Below are positions 9,313 through 19,814 of a stretch of 64,000 nucleotides of DNA, in pieces. The number at the start of each line of letters is the position of its first letter. The first letter of the stretch is position 1. This DNA comes from Aureimonas sp. SK2 (GTDB lineage: Bacteria > Pseudomonadota > Alphaproteobacteria > Rhizobiales > Rhizobiaceae): contig NZ_JAPZDS010000001.1 in the NCBI RefSeq assembly GCF_029813115.1, positions 310,001 to 374,000 of the forward strand. The letters are read 5' to 3'. Under the pieces are notes generated by a model. It saw nothing but the letters and a program-made list of their open reading frames with translations. It was not told where the DNA came from and did no database searches. The translations under genes were made by a program, and so were the position numbers.

Positions 9313-10275
9313 TCAGCGCGCCTTCTTCTCGGCCAGGAGGCCGAGGACGTACATGGCGATCGTCGCGCCCGCCACCGCCGTGATGTCGGCATGGTCATAG
9401 GGCGGCGAGACTTCCACGAGGTCGGCCCCGACGATGTCGAGGTCCTTCAGGTGGTGAAGCACGGCCAGCATCTTGGCGCTGCTGGGGCCGCCGGCCACCG
9501 GCGTGCCCGTGCCGGGCGCGAAGGCGACATCCAGGCAGTCGATGTCGAAGGTGAGATAGACCTTGGTGCCGCGCGTGCGCTCGGCGATCCGCCGGGAGAT
9601 CTCCGCCGACGTGAGGTCCTCGACCTCGTAGCCGTGCAGGATCTCGACGCCGCCGGTCTCGGGCGCATGGGTGCGGATCCCGACCTGGATCGAGGTCGCC
9701 GGATCGATCAGTTCGTCCCGGAGCGCCGCCGACAGGAACGAGCCGTGATCGACGCGCGGCCGGCCGTGCGTGTCCGTCGCCAGCGGCCAGGTGTCCTGGT
9801 GGGCGTCGAAATGGACGAGGCTGAGCTTGCCGTGCCGGGCCGCATGCGCCTGGAGCAAGGGGTAGGTGATCGAATGGTCGCCGCCGAGCGTCAGGAGGAA
9901 GCCGGTCTTCTCCAGGAGCGCCTCGGCCTGGGCACGCATGGCGAGGTGCGCACGCTCGGGCAGCCGGTAGTCGAGCAGGCAGTCGCCGTAGTCGACGACG
10001 CTCAAGTGCTCGAACAGGTCGGCATGGAACGGGTACTGCGGATCGTTGTCGAAGATCGCAGAGGCGCGCCGCATCGCCTGCGGTCCGAAGCGCGTGCCGG
10101 GCCGGTTGGAGACGGAGGCGTCGAAGGGGATGCCCCAGACCGTGACGTCGGAACCGGCCACGTCCTTGGTGAAGCGCCGCCGCATGAAGGACAGGGCGCC
10201 CGCATAGGTCGGATCGCTCGCGGCGCCGAGCGAACCGGCTGCGGTGAAGGCGTGGTCGATGGATTGTCCGGCCAT
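9313..10275 (-). CDS. speB: Agmatinase (ureohydrolase family)
   Basis: The ATG at 10275 ([15 protein letters not shown]), with AGGGA nine bases upstream, gives 320 residues; a TTG at 10317 is an alternative. Binuclear manganese motifs are present in order: [23 protein letters not shown] and [19 protein letters not shown]. The last is the agmatinase/proclavaminate amidinohydrolase form. It hydrolyses agmatine to putrescine and urea. It lies between rpsI and argC on the same strand, 41 bases upstream of argC. A guanidinobutyrase or guanidinopropionase specificity cannot be excluded from sequence alone. Confidence 0.88.
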   Translation of the reverse strand: MAGQSIDHAFTAAGSLGAASDPTYAGALSFMRRRFTKDVAGSDVTVWGIPFDASVSNRPGTRFGPQAMRRASAIFDNDPQYPFHADLFEHLSVVDYGDCLLDYRLPERAHLAMRAQAEALLEKTGFLLTLGGDHSITYPLLQAHAARHGKLSLVHFDAHQDTWPLATDTHGRPRVDHGSFLSAALRDELIDPATSIQVGIRTHAPETGGVEILHGYEVEDLTSAEISRRIAERTRGTKVYLTFDIDCLDVAFAPGTGTPVAGGPSSAKMLAVLHHLKDLDIVGADLVEVSPPYDHADITAVAGATIAMYVLGLLAEKKAR

Positions 10276-10337
10276 GTGTCGTCGATCCCTGTGCTCGGCC
10301 CGAGAGATAGTGGACAAGCGCGACGGCTTGAAGAACG

Positions 10338-10364
10338 AAAAAAGGCCCCGGTTTCCCAGGGCCT
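10338..10364 (-). terminator. Intrinsic terminator after rplM-rpsI
   Basis: On the minus strand AGGCCC pairs with GGGCCT around a ten-base loop that can pair further (TGG with CCG), followed by a run of T. It lies about 30 bases past the rpsI stop and ends the ribosomal protein operon before agmatinase, which has its own start region. Confidence 0.75.
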
Positions 10365-10392
10365 CCGATCTTCTGTCCAGAATGGGAAGCGA

Positions 10393-10866
10393 TCAGCGCT
10401 TCGAGAACTGGAACGAACGACGGGCCTTGGCGCGGCCGTACTTCTTGCGCTCGACGGTACGCGAGTCGCGGGTCAGGAAGCCGCCCTTCTTGAGCACCGA
10501 GCGCAGGCTCGGCTCGTAGTAGGTGAGGGCGCGCGAGATGCCGTGACGGACAGCACCGGCCTGGCCGGAGAGGCCGCCGCCGGCAACGGTCACGACGATG
10601 TCGAACTGGCCGTCGCGGTTGGCGGCGACGATCGGCTGACGGAGCACCATCTGCAGAACCGGACGGGCGAAGTAGTCCGCGAAGTTCTTGTCGTTGACGG
10701 TGATCTTGCCGGAGCCCGGCTTGACCCAGACGCGGGCGACCGCGTCCTTGCGCTTGCCGGTCGCGTAGGCGCGGCCGTGGGCGTCGAGCTTCTGGACATG
10801 CACCGGAGCGGAGGTCTCGGCGACGTTTGCGGAGCCAAGATCCTGCAGCGAATTCAGATCGGCCAT
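10393..10866 (-). CDS. rpsI: 30S ribosomal protein S9 (uS9)
   Basis: 157 residues. The core ([56 protein letters not shown]) and the C-terminal FQFSKR with the basic tail that reaches the P-site tRNA are typical of bacterial S9. The first 30 residues are an alphaproteobacterial extension. The start overlaps the rplM stop by one base (TAATG), which implies translational coupling. Confidence 0.98.
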   Translation of the reverse strand: MADLNSLQDLGSANVAETSAPVHVQKLDAHGRAYATGKRKDAVARVWVKPGSGKITVNDKNFADYFARPVLQMVLRQPIVAANRDGQFDIVVTVAGGGLSGQAGAVRHGISRALTYYEPSLRSVLKKGGFLTRDSRTVERKKYGRAKARRSFQFSKR

Positions 10867-11330
10867 TATGCAGCCCTCGCGTTCTTGGAGTTCAGCGCCT
10901 TGACGTCGAGCGTCTCGGGCGACTGGGCGGTGTGCGGGTGCTCGGCACCGGCATAGACGCGCAGGTTCTTGAGCTGGCGACGGCCGAGGGGGCCGCGCGG
11001 CAGCATGCGCTCGACGGCCTTCTCGAGCACGCGCTCGGGGAAGCGACCCTCGAGGATCTCGCGCGCCTTGCGCTCCTTGATGCCGCCGGCGTAGCCGGTG
11101 TGCCAGTAGTAGGTCTTGTCCTGGTACTTCTTGCCCGTGAACACGACCTTGTCGGCGTTCACGATGATGACGTTGTCGCCATCATCGACATGCGGGGTGA
11201 AGGAGGGCTTGTGCTTGCCGCGAAGGCGAAGCGCGACGAGCGAGGCGAGGCGACCGACAACGAGCCCTTCGGCGTCGATGATGATCCACTTCTTCTCCAC
11301 CGTCTCGGACTTCTGCGAGAAGGTCTTCAT
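10866..11330 (-). CDS. rplM: 50S ribosomal protein L13 (uL13)
   Basis: The start at 11330 ([20 protein letters not shown]) yields 154 residues, the usual length; the frame extends upstream without a better ribosome site. Family motifs are [58 protein letters not shown] and [20 protein letters not shown]. It is an early-assembling large-subunit protein, first gene of the rplM-rpsI operon. Confidence 0.98.
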   Translation of the reverse strand: MKTFSQKSETVEKKWIIIDAEGLVVGRLASLVALRLRGKHKPSFTPHVDDGDNVIIVNADKVVFTGKKYQDKTYYWHTGYAGGIKERKAREILEGRFPERVLEKAVERMLPRGPLGRRQLKNLRVYAGAEHPHTAQSPETLDVKALNSKNARAA

Positions 11331-11421
11331 GGGGTTTTCCTTGGGTCGTTCATTGCGCGGGGCTGGGCGAAACCCGCCCGCAGCGGAAAAAGTGTGGACG
11401 CGGCCGCACTCCTTGGCCGGT

Positions 11422-11450
11422 TCCATACACAGGCAGACCCGTTCGGGCAA
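11422..11450 (-). promoter_or_regulatory. Possible promoter for rplM-rpsI
   Basis: Read on the minus strand, TTGCCC (11450-11445) and TATGGA (11427-11422) are separated by 17 bases, placing transcription start near 11415 and a leader of about 85 bases before rplM. Weak consensus, read by eye. Confidence 0.35.
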
Positions 11451-11519
11451 GAGCGTGACGCAGGATCGGCGCGACCGCGTGCCAGGAAAATCCTTTTAAA
11501 AGCATGGACTTGGAATTGT

Positions 11520-11555
11520 GGTTCCATGGTACCGCAAAATTGGTATCATGATACC
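11520..11555. promoter_or_regulatory. Two tandem operator-like palindromes upstream of the cupin gene
   Basis: The 14-mers GGTTCCATGGTACC (11520-11533) and GGTATCATGATACC (11542-11555) agree at 11 of 14 bases. The second is a perfect palindrome. Their centres are 22 bases apart, close to two helical turns, so two dimers could sit on one face of the DNA. FCD-type GntR proteins often use GGTxxxACC-like sites, but the binder here is unknown. Confidence 0.55.
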
Positions 11556-11618
11556 CCATCTTTCTGACGCGTGTGATCGACGCTAGATCGGAGGCATGGA
11601 CCGAAACGGAAGGCCGCC

Positions 11619-11963
11619 ATGTCGAACGCAATCGCCGTCGTCATAGAGGGAATGGAGCCGGAGGTCGCCCGGCCGCTGCCCGAAAAGGTCCTAGCGGGCG
11701 ATCCCGTGCACCGCACCTGGAACGTCGAGGAGGCGGAGGGCGGTCTCTATGCCGGCGTCTGGGAATCGACGCCGGGCGAATGGCGCGTCTCCTACGACGA
11801 ATGGGAGTTCTGCCAGATCCTCGAAGGGCACTCGGTGCTGACGGAGGAGGGCGGGGAGGACCGACACCTGCGCCCCGGCGACGCCGTGGTGATCCGCCCT
11901 GGCTTCCGGGGGACGTGGCGCGTGGTGGAGACGACGCGCAAGACGTATGTCATCACGGTCTGA
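11619..11963 (+). CDS. Cupin domain protein (DUF861/ureidoglycine aminohydrolase-like cupin)
   Basis: 114 residues with a single small beta-barrel: AGVWESTPGEWRVSYDEWEF, then CQILEGHSVLTEEGG, then RPGDAVVIRPGFRGTWRVVE. This is the cupin_3 pattern in which the usual metal histidines are partly replaced by Glu and Cys. Proteins of this type are found as stand-alone cupins near amine or sugar catabolism genes. No catabolic partner adjoins it, so the reaction is unknown. The double palindrome just upstream suggests ligand-controlled expression. Confidence 0.82.
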   Translation: MSNAIAVVIEGMEPEVARPLPEKVLAGDPVHRTWNVEEAEGGLYAGVWESTPGEWRVSYDEWEFCQILEGHSVLTEEGGEDRHLRPGDAVVIRPGFRGTWRVVETTRKTYVITV

Positions 11964-12037
11964 GGCTTGGCGGCGCCAGACCGCCTCGGTGGCGGCCACG
12001 ACGCCTTGCGGCGCTCGCGCTTCGCATTCCCCAGGTC

Positions 12038-12121
12038 GTCATCTTCGGGCTCGACCCGAGGATCTACGACGTAGAGGACGGCCGCAACGCGGCAGACCCT
12101 TGGGTCAAGCCCATAGGTGAC
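12038..12121. repeat. Palindromic intergenic repeat element, copy 1
   Basis: The left end GTCATCTTCGGGCTCGACCC and the right end TTGGGTCAAGCCCATAGGTG are near-complements, so the 84-base unit is an imperfect inverted repeat. It resembles the copy at 17817-17899 (shared GTCATxxTCGGGCTxGACCCGA). Short mosaic elements of this style are common between genes in Rhizobiales. Confidence 0.7.
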
Positions 12122-12153
12122 GATTGCGGTGAGGGCGGCACCCCCCGAACGAA

Positions 12154-12181
12154 AAAGGCGCCCGCCGGAGCGAACGCCTTT
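12154..12181. terminator. Hairpin between the cupin and SOUL genes
   Basis: AAAGGCG pairs with CGCCTTT around a 14-base loop. It stands between two convergent genes. The flanking A run on the left would act as a T run for the minus strand, so it may mainly end the SOUL transcript. Confidence 0.45.
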
Positions 12182-12205
12182 CGTATCGCAATGGCGACCT
12201 GATGG

Positions 12206-13243
12206 TCAGCGCTCGACTTCGATCAGGATCTCGTTGCGCTTCAGGAAGCCCGGGGTCCAAGGCGCGTCGTAGAACGCGTAGATCGGGTCGCCCTTCTGCT
12301 TCAAGTTCTCGTCGGCGATGTAGTTGTAGAGCGTCATCAGCTTCTTCGACGCCGTGGTGGCGGTGAAGTTGCCGCTGAAGCGGATGGCGACGACGCGCTT
12401 GGCCGGGACCTCATGGATGGTCACGTCGTTGGAGTTCGGCGTCGGAAGGCTCGACTTGGTGTACTTCTTCGGCATGATGAAGCGGATCGCCCAGCCCTTG
12501 GTGCGGCCTTCGCCTTCCGAAAGCTGCTGAAGGACCGGCACCGTCATCGCGATCTTCTTGCCCGAACGGTTGTTCGAGGCGATGTAGTCGTAAAGGCTCT
12601 CGAAGCCGCGGCGGCGGGCCTTCTCATGGTAGCCGGTCTTGATCGTCTCGGCGACGACGAGCCCGTCGTAGTCGCGGATCTCGATGTCGCCGTCCTTGCG
12701 GACGGTGTCGTAGTCCGGCTCTTCGGCATGGTCGGCGATCTTCTTCGTGACGTAGATCGCCCCGGCCACCGCCAGAATTGCGCCGCCCGCGATCAGCGCC
12801 GTGGAGACGTTGGGGTTCTCGCGCAGGTAGTCCTTGCTGCGCTGGTAGCCGCGGCCGGTGCGGAAGCTGGCCTGATGACCCCAGGACGGAAGGAAGGAGG
12901 CGCTCGACGGAAGGTAGCGGCTGAGGCCAGAGATCTGGTCCTGCGCTTCGTAGGCGCCCTCGGCGAGCGAGCGGCGGGCGCTGTGGAGGCTGGAGCGCGC
13001 ATCCTGCGCCGACGGCAGCGACCAGCCGGTGAGGAAGCCCGGCAGGTATCGCGCATAGGACGGCTCGGACGACGCGTAGAGACGGTTGACCTCGCGCTCG
13101 ACCGCGCGGCGCAAACGCTCCGCCTTGGACGGACGGGGATGGATCCGCTCGACGAGACGCGACTCGATGTCCGAAAGCCGCTCGCCGATGTCTCCGATCA
13201 CGTCGCTCAACCGATCGTAGGCCGAAGGCTTCTCTCGGAACAT
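12206..13243 (-). CDS. SOUL heme-binding domain protein with N-terminal membrane anchor
   Basis: 345 residues in three parts. Residues 1-130 are basic and helical, without a known domain. A membrane segment follows (ALIAGGAILAVAGAIYVTK). From about residue 165 comes a SOUL/HBP domain: PDYDTVRKDGDIEIRDYDG, VVAETIKTGYHEKARRRGF, KKIAMTVPVLQQ and the C-terminal YAFYDAPWTPGFLKRNEILI. The family binds heme or tetrapyrroles. AGGAGA precedes the ATG. It is a single gene; a stress-promoter-like sequence lies upstream (see findings). Confidence 0.88.
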   Translation of the reverse strand: MFREKPSAYDRLSDVIGDIGERLSDIESRLVERIHPRPSKAERLRRAVEREVNRLYASSEPSYARYLPGFLTGWSLPSAQDARSSLHSARRSLAEGAYEAQDQISGLSRYLPSSASFLPSWGHQASFRTGRGYQRSKDYLRENPNVSTALIAGGAILAVAGAIYVTKKIADHAEEPDYDTVRKDGDIEIRDYDGLVVAETIKTGYHEKARRRGFESLYDYIASNNRSGKKIAMTVPVLQQLSEGEGRTKGWAIRFIMPKKYTKSSLPTPNSNDVTIHEVPAKRVVAIRFSGNFTATTASKKLMTLYNYIADENLKQKGDPIYAFYDAPWTPGFLKRNEILIEVER

Positions 13244-13329
13244 CTCGTTCTCCTAACATCTACCAACAAGGCGCCGCGACAGAACACGCCTCGATCGACG
13301 AGCGCGGCGCCGACGTAACGTCGCCGGAG

Positions 13330-13496
13330 ATGCTTGGTTGCGACCCGGGGCACATTCTGTGCCGGGGCGCGCTGCTTAAATTTCTGTAAGTTTCGTCGCA
13401 ACCTTCGGACGGAATGACCAATTAGGGTGCATCGGGTTTCTTCATGACCTGATACTCCAGCCAAACTTGGGCGGCCCTCGGGCCGCCCCTTTTTTG
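13330..13496 (+). ncRNA. Candidate small RNA ending in a strong terminator
   Basis: A 9-bp GC stem at 13469-13488 followed by TTTTTT is oriented for + strand transcription, yet both flanking genes (SOUL and mfd) are on the minus strand. Upstream, 13340-13370 folds into a second hairpin with core GGCAC-ATTCT-GTGCC flanked by CCC/GGG and GCG/CGC pairs. The only small frame in between starts at 13330 and lacks a ribosome site. The 5' end is a guess. Confidence 0.4.
13469..13495 (+). terminator. Strong intrinsic terminator, + strand
   Basis: GGGCGGCCC and GGGCCGCCC form a 9-bp stem with a very short loop, followed by C and six T. It points the opposite way to mfd. No protein gene on the + strand uses it. 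Confidence 0.8.
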
Positions 13497-13500
13497 CGCC

Positions 13501-16830
<3,330 letters not shown>

Positions 16831-16965
16831 CACTCATGCCGGCGGAGCGCCGGGTTCGGGACAAACGCGCGATCCCGGACTCCGATCCTTTCGCGCGGAG
16901 CCTGGTTCAATGTGTCGCCAACGGCCCGTCGTCCGGCGGGCGTGCAGGCAGGAAAAGAGGGACGA

Positions 16966-17787
16966 ATGGCCCATCAAGGGAACGACCACGGCAAGGTGCA
17001 CCGCCCGCTCGGGCGCCTCGACATGACCAAGGCGATCGGGAAGGAAGAGTACGAGGAGCGGCTGAAGGCGGTGCAGGTCCGCTTCATGAAGATCCACCAG
17101 GCCTATCTCCATACGGGCGACGCGGCGGTCTGCGTGTTCGAGGGGTGGGACGCTGCCGGCAAGGGCGGCACGATCCGCCGCATGTCCGCCGTGATGGACC
17201 CGCGCGGCTTCAAGGTCTGGCCGATCGCCGCGCCCTCGCCGGAGGACCTTCGCCACCACTACCTTTCACGCTTCTGGGAGCGATTGCCGGGCAAAGGGGA
17301 AATCTGCGTCTTCGACCGGTCCTGGTATGGCCGCGTCCTGGTGGAGCGGGTCGAGGGGTTCGCCAAACCGGCCGAATGGGGGCGGGCCTACGACGAGATC
17401 AACGGGTTCGAAAAGCTCCTGACGGATTCCGGCACGAGGATGACCAAGGTCTTCCTGTTCATCACTCCCGACGAGCAGTTGAAACGCTTCAAGGACCGGA
17501 TGGAGGATCCGTTGAAGCGCTGGAAGCTCTCCTACGAGGATTTCCGCAATCGCGAGCGCTGGTCGGACTACGAGGACGCCGCCAACGAGATGCTGGAGCG
17601 CACCTCGACCACCTGCGCGCCCTGGCTGGTGGTGCCGGCCAACGACAAGCGCTTCGCGCGCATCACGGTGCTGGAGCATATCGCCGAGCGTCTGTCGGCG
17701 GGCGTCGATCTCACCCCGAGGCCTGTCGGCAAGGATATCGAGAAGCAATTCGAGAAGCTGAAGAAACTGGAAAAGGCCGGGGGGTGA
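16966..17787 (+). CDS. ppk2: Polyphosphate kinase 2
   Basis: The ATG at 16966 is preceded by AAAAGAGGGAC and gives 273 residues; the frame is open far upstream without real coding signs. It is a one-domain PPK2: Walker A FEGWDAAGKGG (residues 58-68), Walker B-like DRSWYGRVLVERVEGF (from 117), and the lid/phosphate patterns RMEDPLKRWKLSYEDFRNR and DYEDAANEMLERT. Class I PPK2 enzymes transfer phosphate between polyphosphate and nucleotides, often polyphosphate to GDP or ADP. It is divergent from mfd and has no operon partner. Confidence 0.93.
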   Translation: MAHQGNDHGKVHRPLGRLDMTKAIGKEEYEERLKAVQVRFMKIHQAYLHTGDAAVCVFEGWDAAGKGGTIRRMSAVMDPRGFKVWPIAAPSPEDLRHHYLSRFWERLPGKGEICVFDRSWYGRVLVERVEGFAKPAEWGRAYDEINGFEKLLTDSGTRMTKVFLFITPDEQLKRFKDRMEDPLKRWKLSYEDFRNRERWSDYEDAANEMLERTSTTCAPWLVVPANDKRFARITVLEHIAERLSAGVDLTPRPVGKDIEKQFEKLKKLEKAGG

Positions 17788-17816
17788 GGGGCAGGCGGCA
17801 GGCCCCCTTCCGCGAT

Positions 17817-17899
17817 GTCATTCTCGGGCTTGACCCGAGAATCTGCAGCGGGGCGGCTCCTCGACATGGGTAGATCCTCGGCTCAAGGCCGAGCATGAC
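17817..17899. repeat. Palindromic intergenic repeat element, copy 2
   Basis: The ends GTCATTCTCGGGCTTGACCC and CTCGGCTCAAGGCCGAGCAT are near-complements, so it folds like copy 1 at 12038-12121. It lies between ppk2 and the DUF4174-like gene, which converge here. Confidence 0.72.
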
Positions 17900-17945
17900 G
17901 CGGTGCACGTGGACGGGTTCGGGGAGCTTCCTTCAAGGTCGGCGC

Positions 17946-18365
17946 TCAGTCCAGCCCGGAGCGGCGCATGGGCATCGCATCCACCACGGCGTTGATCTCG
18001 TCCAGCGAGGTCGGGCTCTTCGCCACCCATTTCACCCCGCCGTCCAGGCCGGTCAGGACCGCGGCGAAGGAGGCGTCGCCGATGGCAGCCTTGGCGCGGA
18101 GGTCGGCGGCGGACAGGCCTGGGACCGTGTTTCCGGCGAGGAAACGAACGTCGTCGCCTTGGACGGCGATCACCGTCATCCGGCGCTCGGCGAGATCGCG
18201 CTCGCGGCCGCGGAGGAGTTCCTTCTGCCGTTCGGCCTCCGCCGCTCCTTCCGGACTGGAGACGATCAGAAGGACGCGGCTCTCCCAGCGCAGCGCGTCG
18301 AGACCGACGGCGGAGGCGGCGACGGTCGATGCCAGGACGATCGGGGCAAGGAATAGGGGATCCAT
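17946..18365 (-). CDS. DUF4174-type protein with N-terminal signal or anchor
   Basis: The ATG at 18365 (MDPLFLAPIVLASTVAASAV), with GGAG upstream, gives 139 residues. The first 20 residues are a signal or membrane anchor. The rest follows the DUF4174 pattern: LDALRWESRVLLIVSS, then a helix with QKELLRGRERDLAERRMTVI, then AVLTGLDGGVKWVAKSP, and a final MPMRR. The fold is thioredoxin-like in appearance (beta-alpha-beta with KWV), but no CxxC pair is present. Probably extracytoplasmic; function unknown. Confidence 0.75.
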   Translation of the reverse strand: MDPLFLAPIVLASTVAASAVGLDALRWESRVLLIVSSPEGAAEAERQKELLRGRERDLAERRMTVIAVQGDDVRFLAGNTVPGLSAADLRAKAAIGDASFAAVLTGLDGGVKWVAKSPTSLDEINAVVDAMPMRRSGLD

Positions 18366-18485
18366 GGTCGGGGCTCCGTGCTGTCTCCGGTCAACGAAGC
18401 GGCGCGAGGTCGCGTTCCTTGGCAGGAACATGGCGAGCCTTTAGCCTCCGCCGCGACGGAATCGTTTGAACGGAGAACCGGGTCC

Positions 18486-19115
18486 ATGCGGCAGGTGATC
18501 GGCGGGCGCGACGCCCTGATCGTGGTGGATGTGCAGAACGACTTCTGCCCCGGCGGTTCGCTGGCGGTCGACGACGGCGACGCCGTGGTGCCCGTGGTCA
18601 ACGCTCTCGCGCGGCGGTTCGCGATCGTGGCGCTGACGCAGGACTGGCACCCGGCCGGGCACATCTCTTTCGCCAGCACGCATGACGCCGAGCCCTTCAC
18701 CACGATAGACGTCGCCTATGGCCGCCAGGTGCTCTGGCCCGACCATTGCGTGCAGGGGTCCGAGGGGGCGGCGTTCCATCCGGGTCTCGACGTGCCGCAC
18801 GCGCAGGCGATCCTGCGCAAAGGGCACCAGCCGGGGATCGACAGCTATTCGGGCTTCCGCGAGGCCGACCGTGCGACTGCGACGGGTCTCGGCGGGTACC
18901 TGCGCGAGCGCGGTGCGGAGCGTGTCTTCGTCTGCGGCCTCGCCACCGACTTCTGCGTGGCCTGGACGGCCTTCGACGCGGCGGAAGCGGGATGGCCGGT
19001 CTTCGTGGTGGATGACGCCTGCCGGGCCATCGACCTCGACGGCTCGCTGGAGCGAACCTTCGCCGAGTTCGAGCGGCGCGGCATCGGACGGGTGGCGGCC
19101 TCCGAACTCGGGTGA
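18486..19115 (+). CDS. pncA: Nicotinamidase (isochorismatase-like hydrolase)
   Basis: The ATG at 18486 follows GGAGAACCGGGTCC and gives 209 residues. The catalytic triad is visible: Asp in LIVVDVQNDFCPGG, Lys in AILRKGHQP, and Cys in CGLATDFCVAWTAFDA. Metal ligands sit in TQDWHPAGHISFAS. It deamidates nicotinamide to nicotinate for NAD salvage and would also process pyrazinamide. It is convergent with the FMN reductase gene. Confidence 0.94.
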   Translation: MRQVIGGRDALIVVDVQNDFCPGGSLAVDDGDAVVPVVNALARRFAIVALTQDWHPAGHISFASTHDAEPFTTIDVAYGRQVLWPDHCVQGSEGAAFHPGLDVPHAQAILRKGHQPGIDSYSGFREADRATATGLGGYLRERGAERVFVCGLATDFCVAWTAFDAAEAGWPVFVVDDACRAIDLDGSLERTFAEFERRGIGRVAASELG

Positions 19116-19131
19116 GCCGGAGGCCGGAGGC

Positions 19132-19719
19132 TCAGTTCGTGCCGTTGGCGTCGGCCTGGGCCGAGGTCTTGGGTTCGGAGGTCCGCTCGATCCATTTCAC
19201 GAAACGGTCGACATAGCGCTGAAGGAACTCGCGCGTGTGGTCGTTGACGATCGTGCCGTCCTCCGCGAAGTCCTCGGCCTTCCAGGTGAGGTAGACCTCG
19301 GGCTGCCCCATCAGGACCACGTCCACCACGTTGAGGACGCTCTTCAGGTGGTTCTGCCCGGCCGACGCGCCGGTGGCGCCGGGCGACGTGCCGACGAGGC
19401 CGCCGGGCTTGGCGCTGAAGGAGTTCTTGCCATAGGGGCGGGTGCCCCAGTCGATGGCGTTCTTCAGGACGGCCGGAAAGGAGCGGTTGTATTCGGGCGA
19501 GACGAAGAGCACGGCGTCCGCCGCCTCGATCTCGCGCTTCAAACGTGCGACCGGGGCGGGCAGGTCGTGAATGAGGTCGTCGTTGTACATCGGCACGTCG
19601 GAGAGATCGACGAGCCGGAAGTTCAGGCGCGGCGCGGCGAGCTGGCCGAGTGCCAGCGCGAGCTTGCGGTTGATGGAATCGCGGCGCAGCGAGCCGACAA
19701 GGACGGCGACGTCAGTCAT
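19132..19719 (-). CDS. NADPH-dependent FMN reductase (ChrR/quinone reductase-like)
   Basis: 195 residues with a flavodoxin-like fold. The FMN phosphate loop is VGSLRRDSINRKLALAL, and the second flavin contact is SPEYNRSFPAVLKNAIDW, both typical of NAD(P)H:quinone/chromate reductases of the ChrR/YieF/ArsH-like group. The last 15 residues are a hydrophilic tail. It is probably a soluble two-electron quinone or flavin reductase; substrate not determined. Confidence 0.88.
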   Translation of the reverse strand: MTDVAVLVGSLRRDSINRKLALALGQLAAPRLNFRLVDLSDVPMYNDDLIHDLPAPVARLKREIEAADAVLFVSPEYNRSFPAVLKNAIDWGTRPYGKNSFSAKPGGLVGTSPGATGASAGQNHLKSVLNVVDVVLMGQPEVYLTWKAEDFAEDGTIVNDHTREFLQRYVDRFVKWIERTSEPKTSAQADANGTN

Positions 19720-19814
19720 GGGAACCTCCGATTGCGTTGATCCCTATGTGCATCGTCGTCGCTGCAGCGCAACCGCCGAAAGGGCCCGCGACGGTGAACG
19801 GAGCGTCGCGCCGT

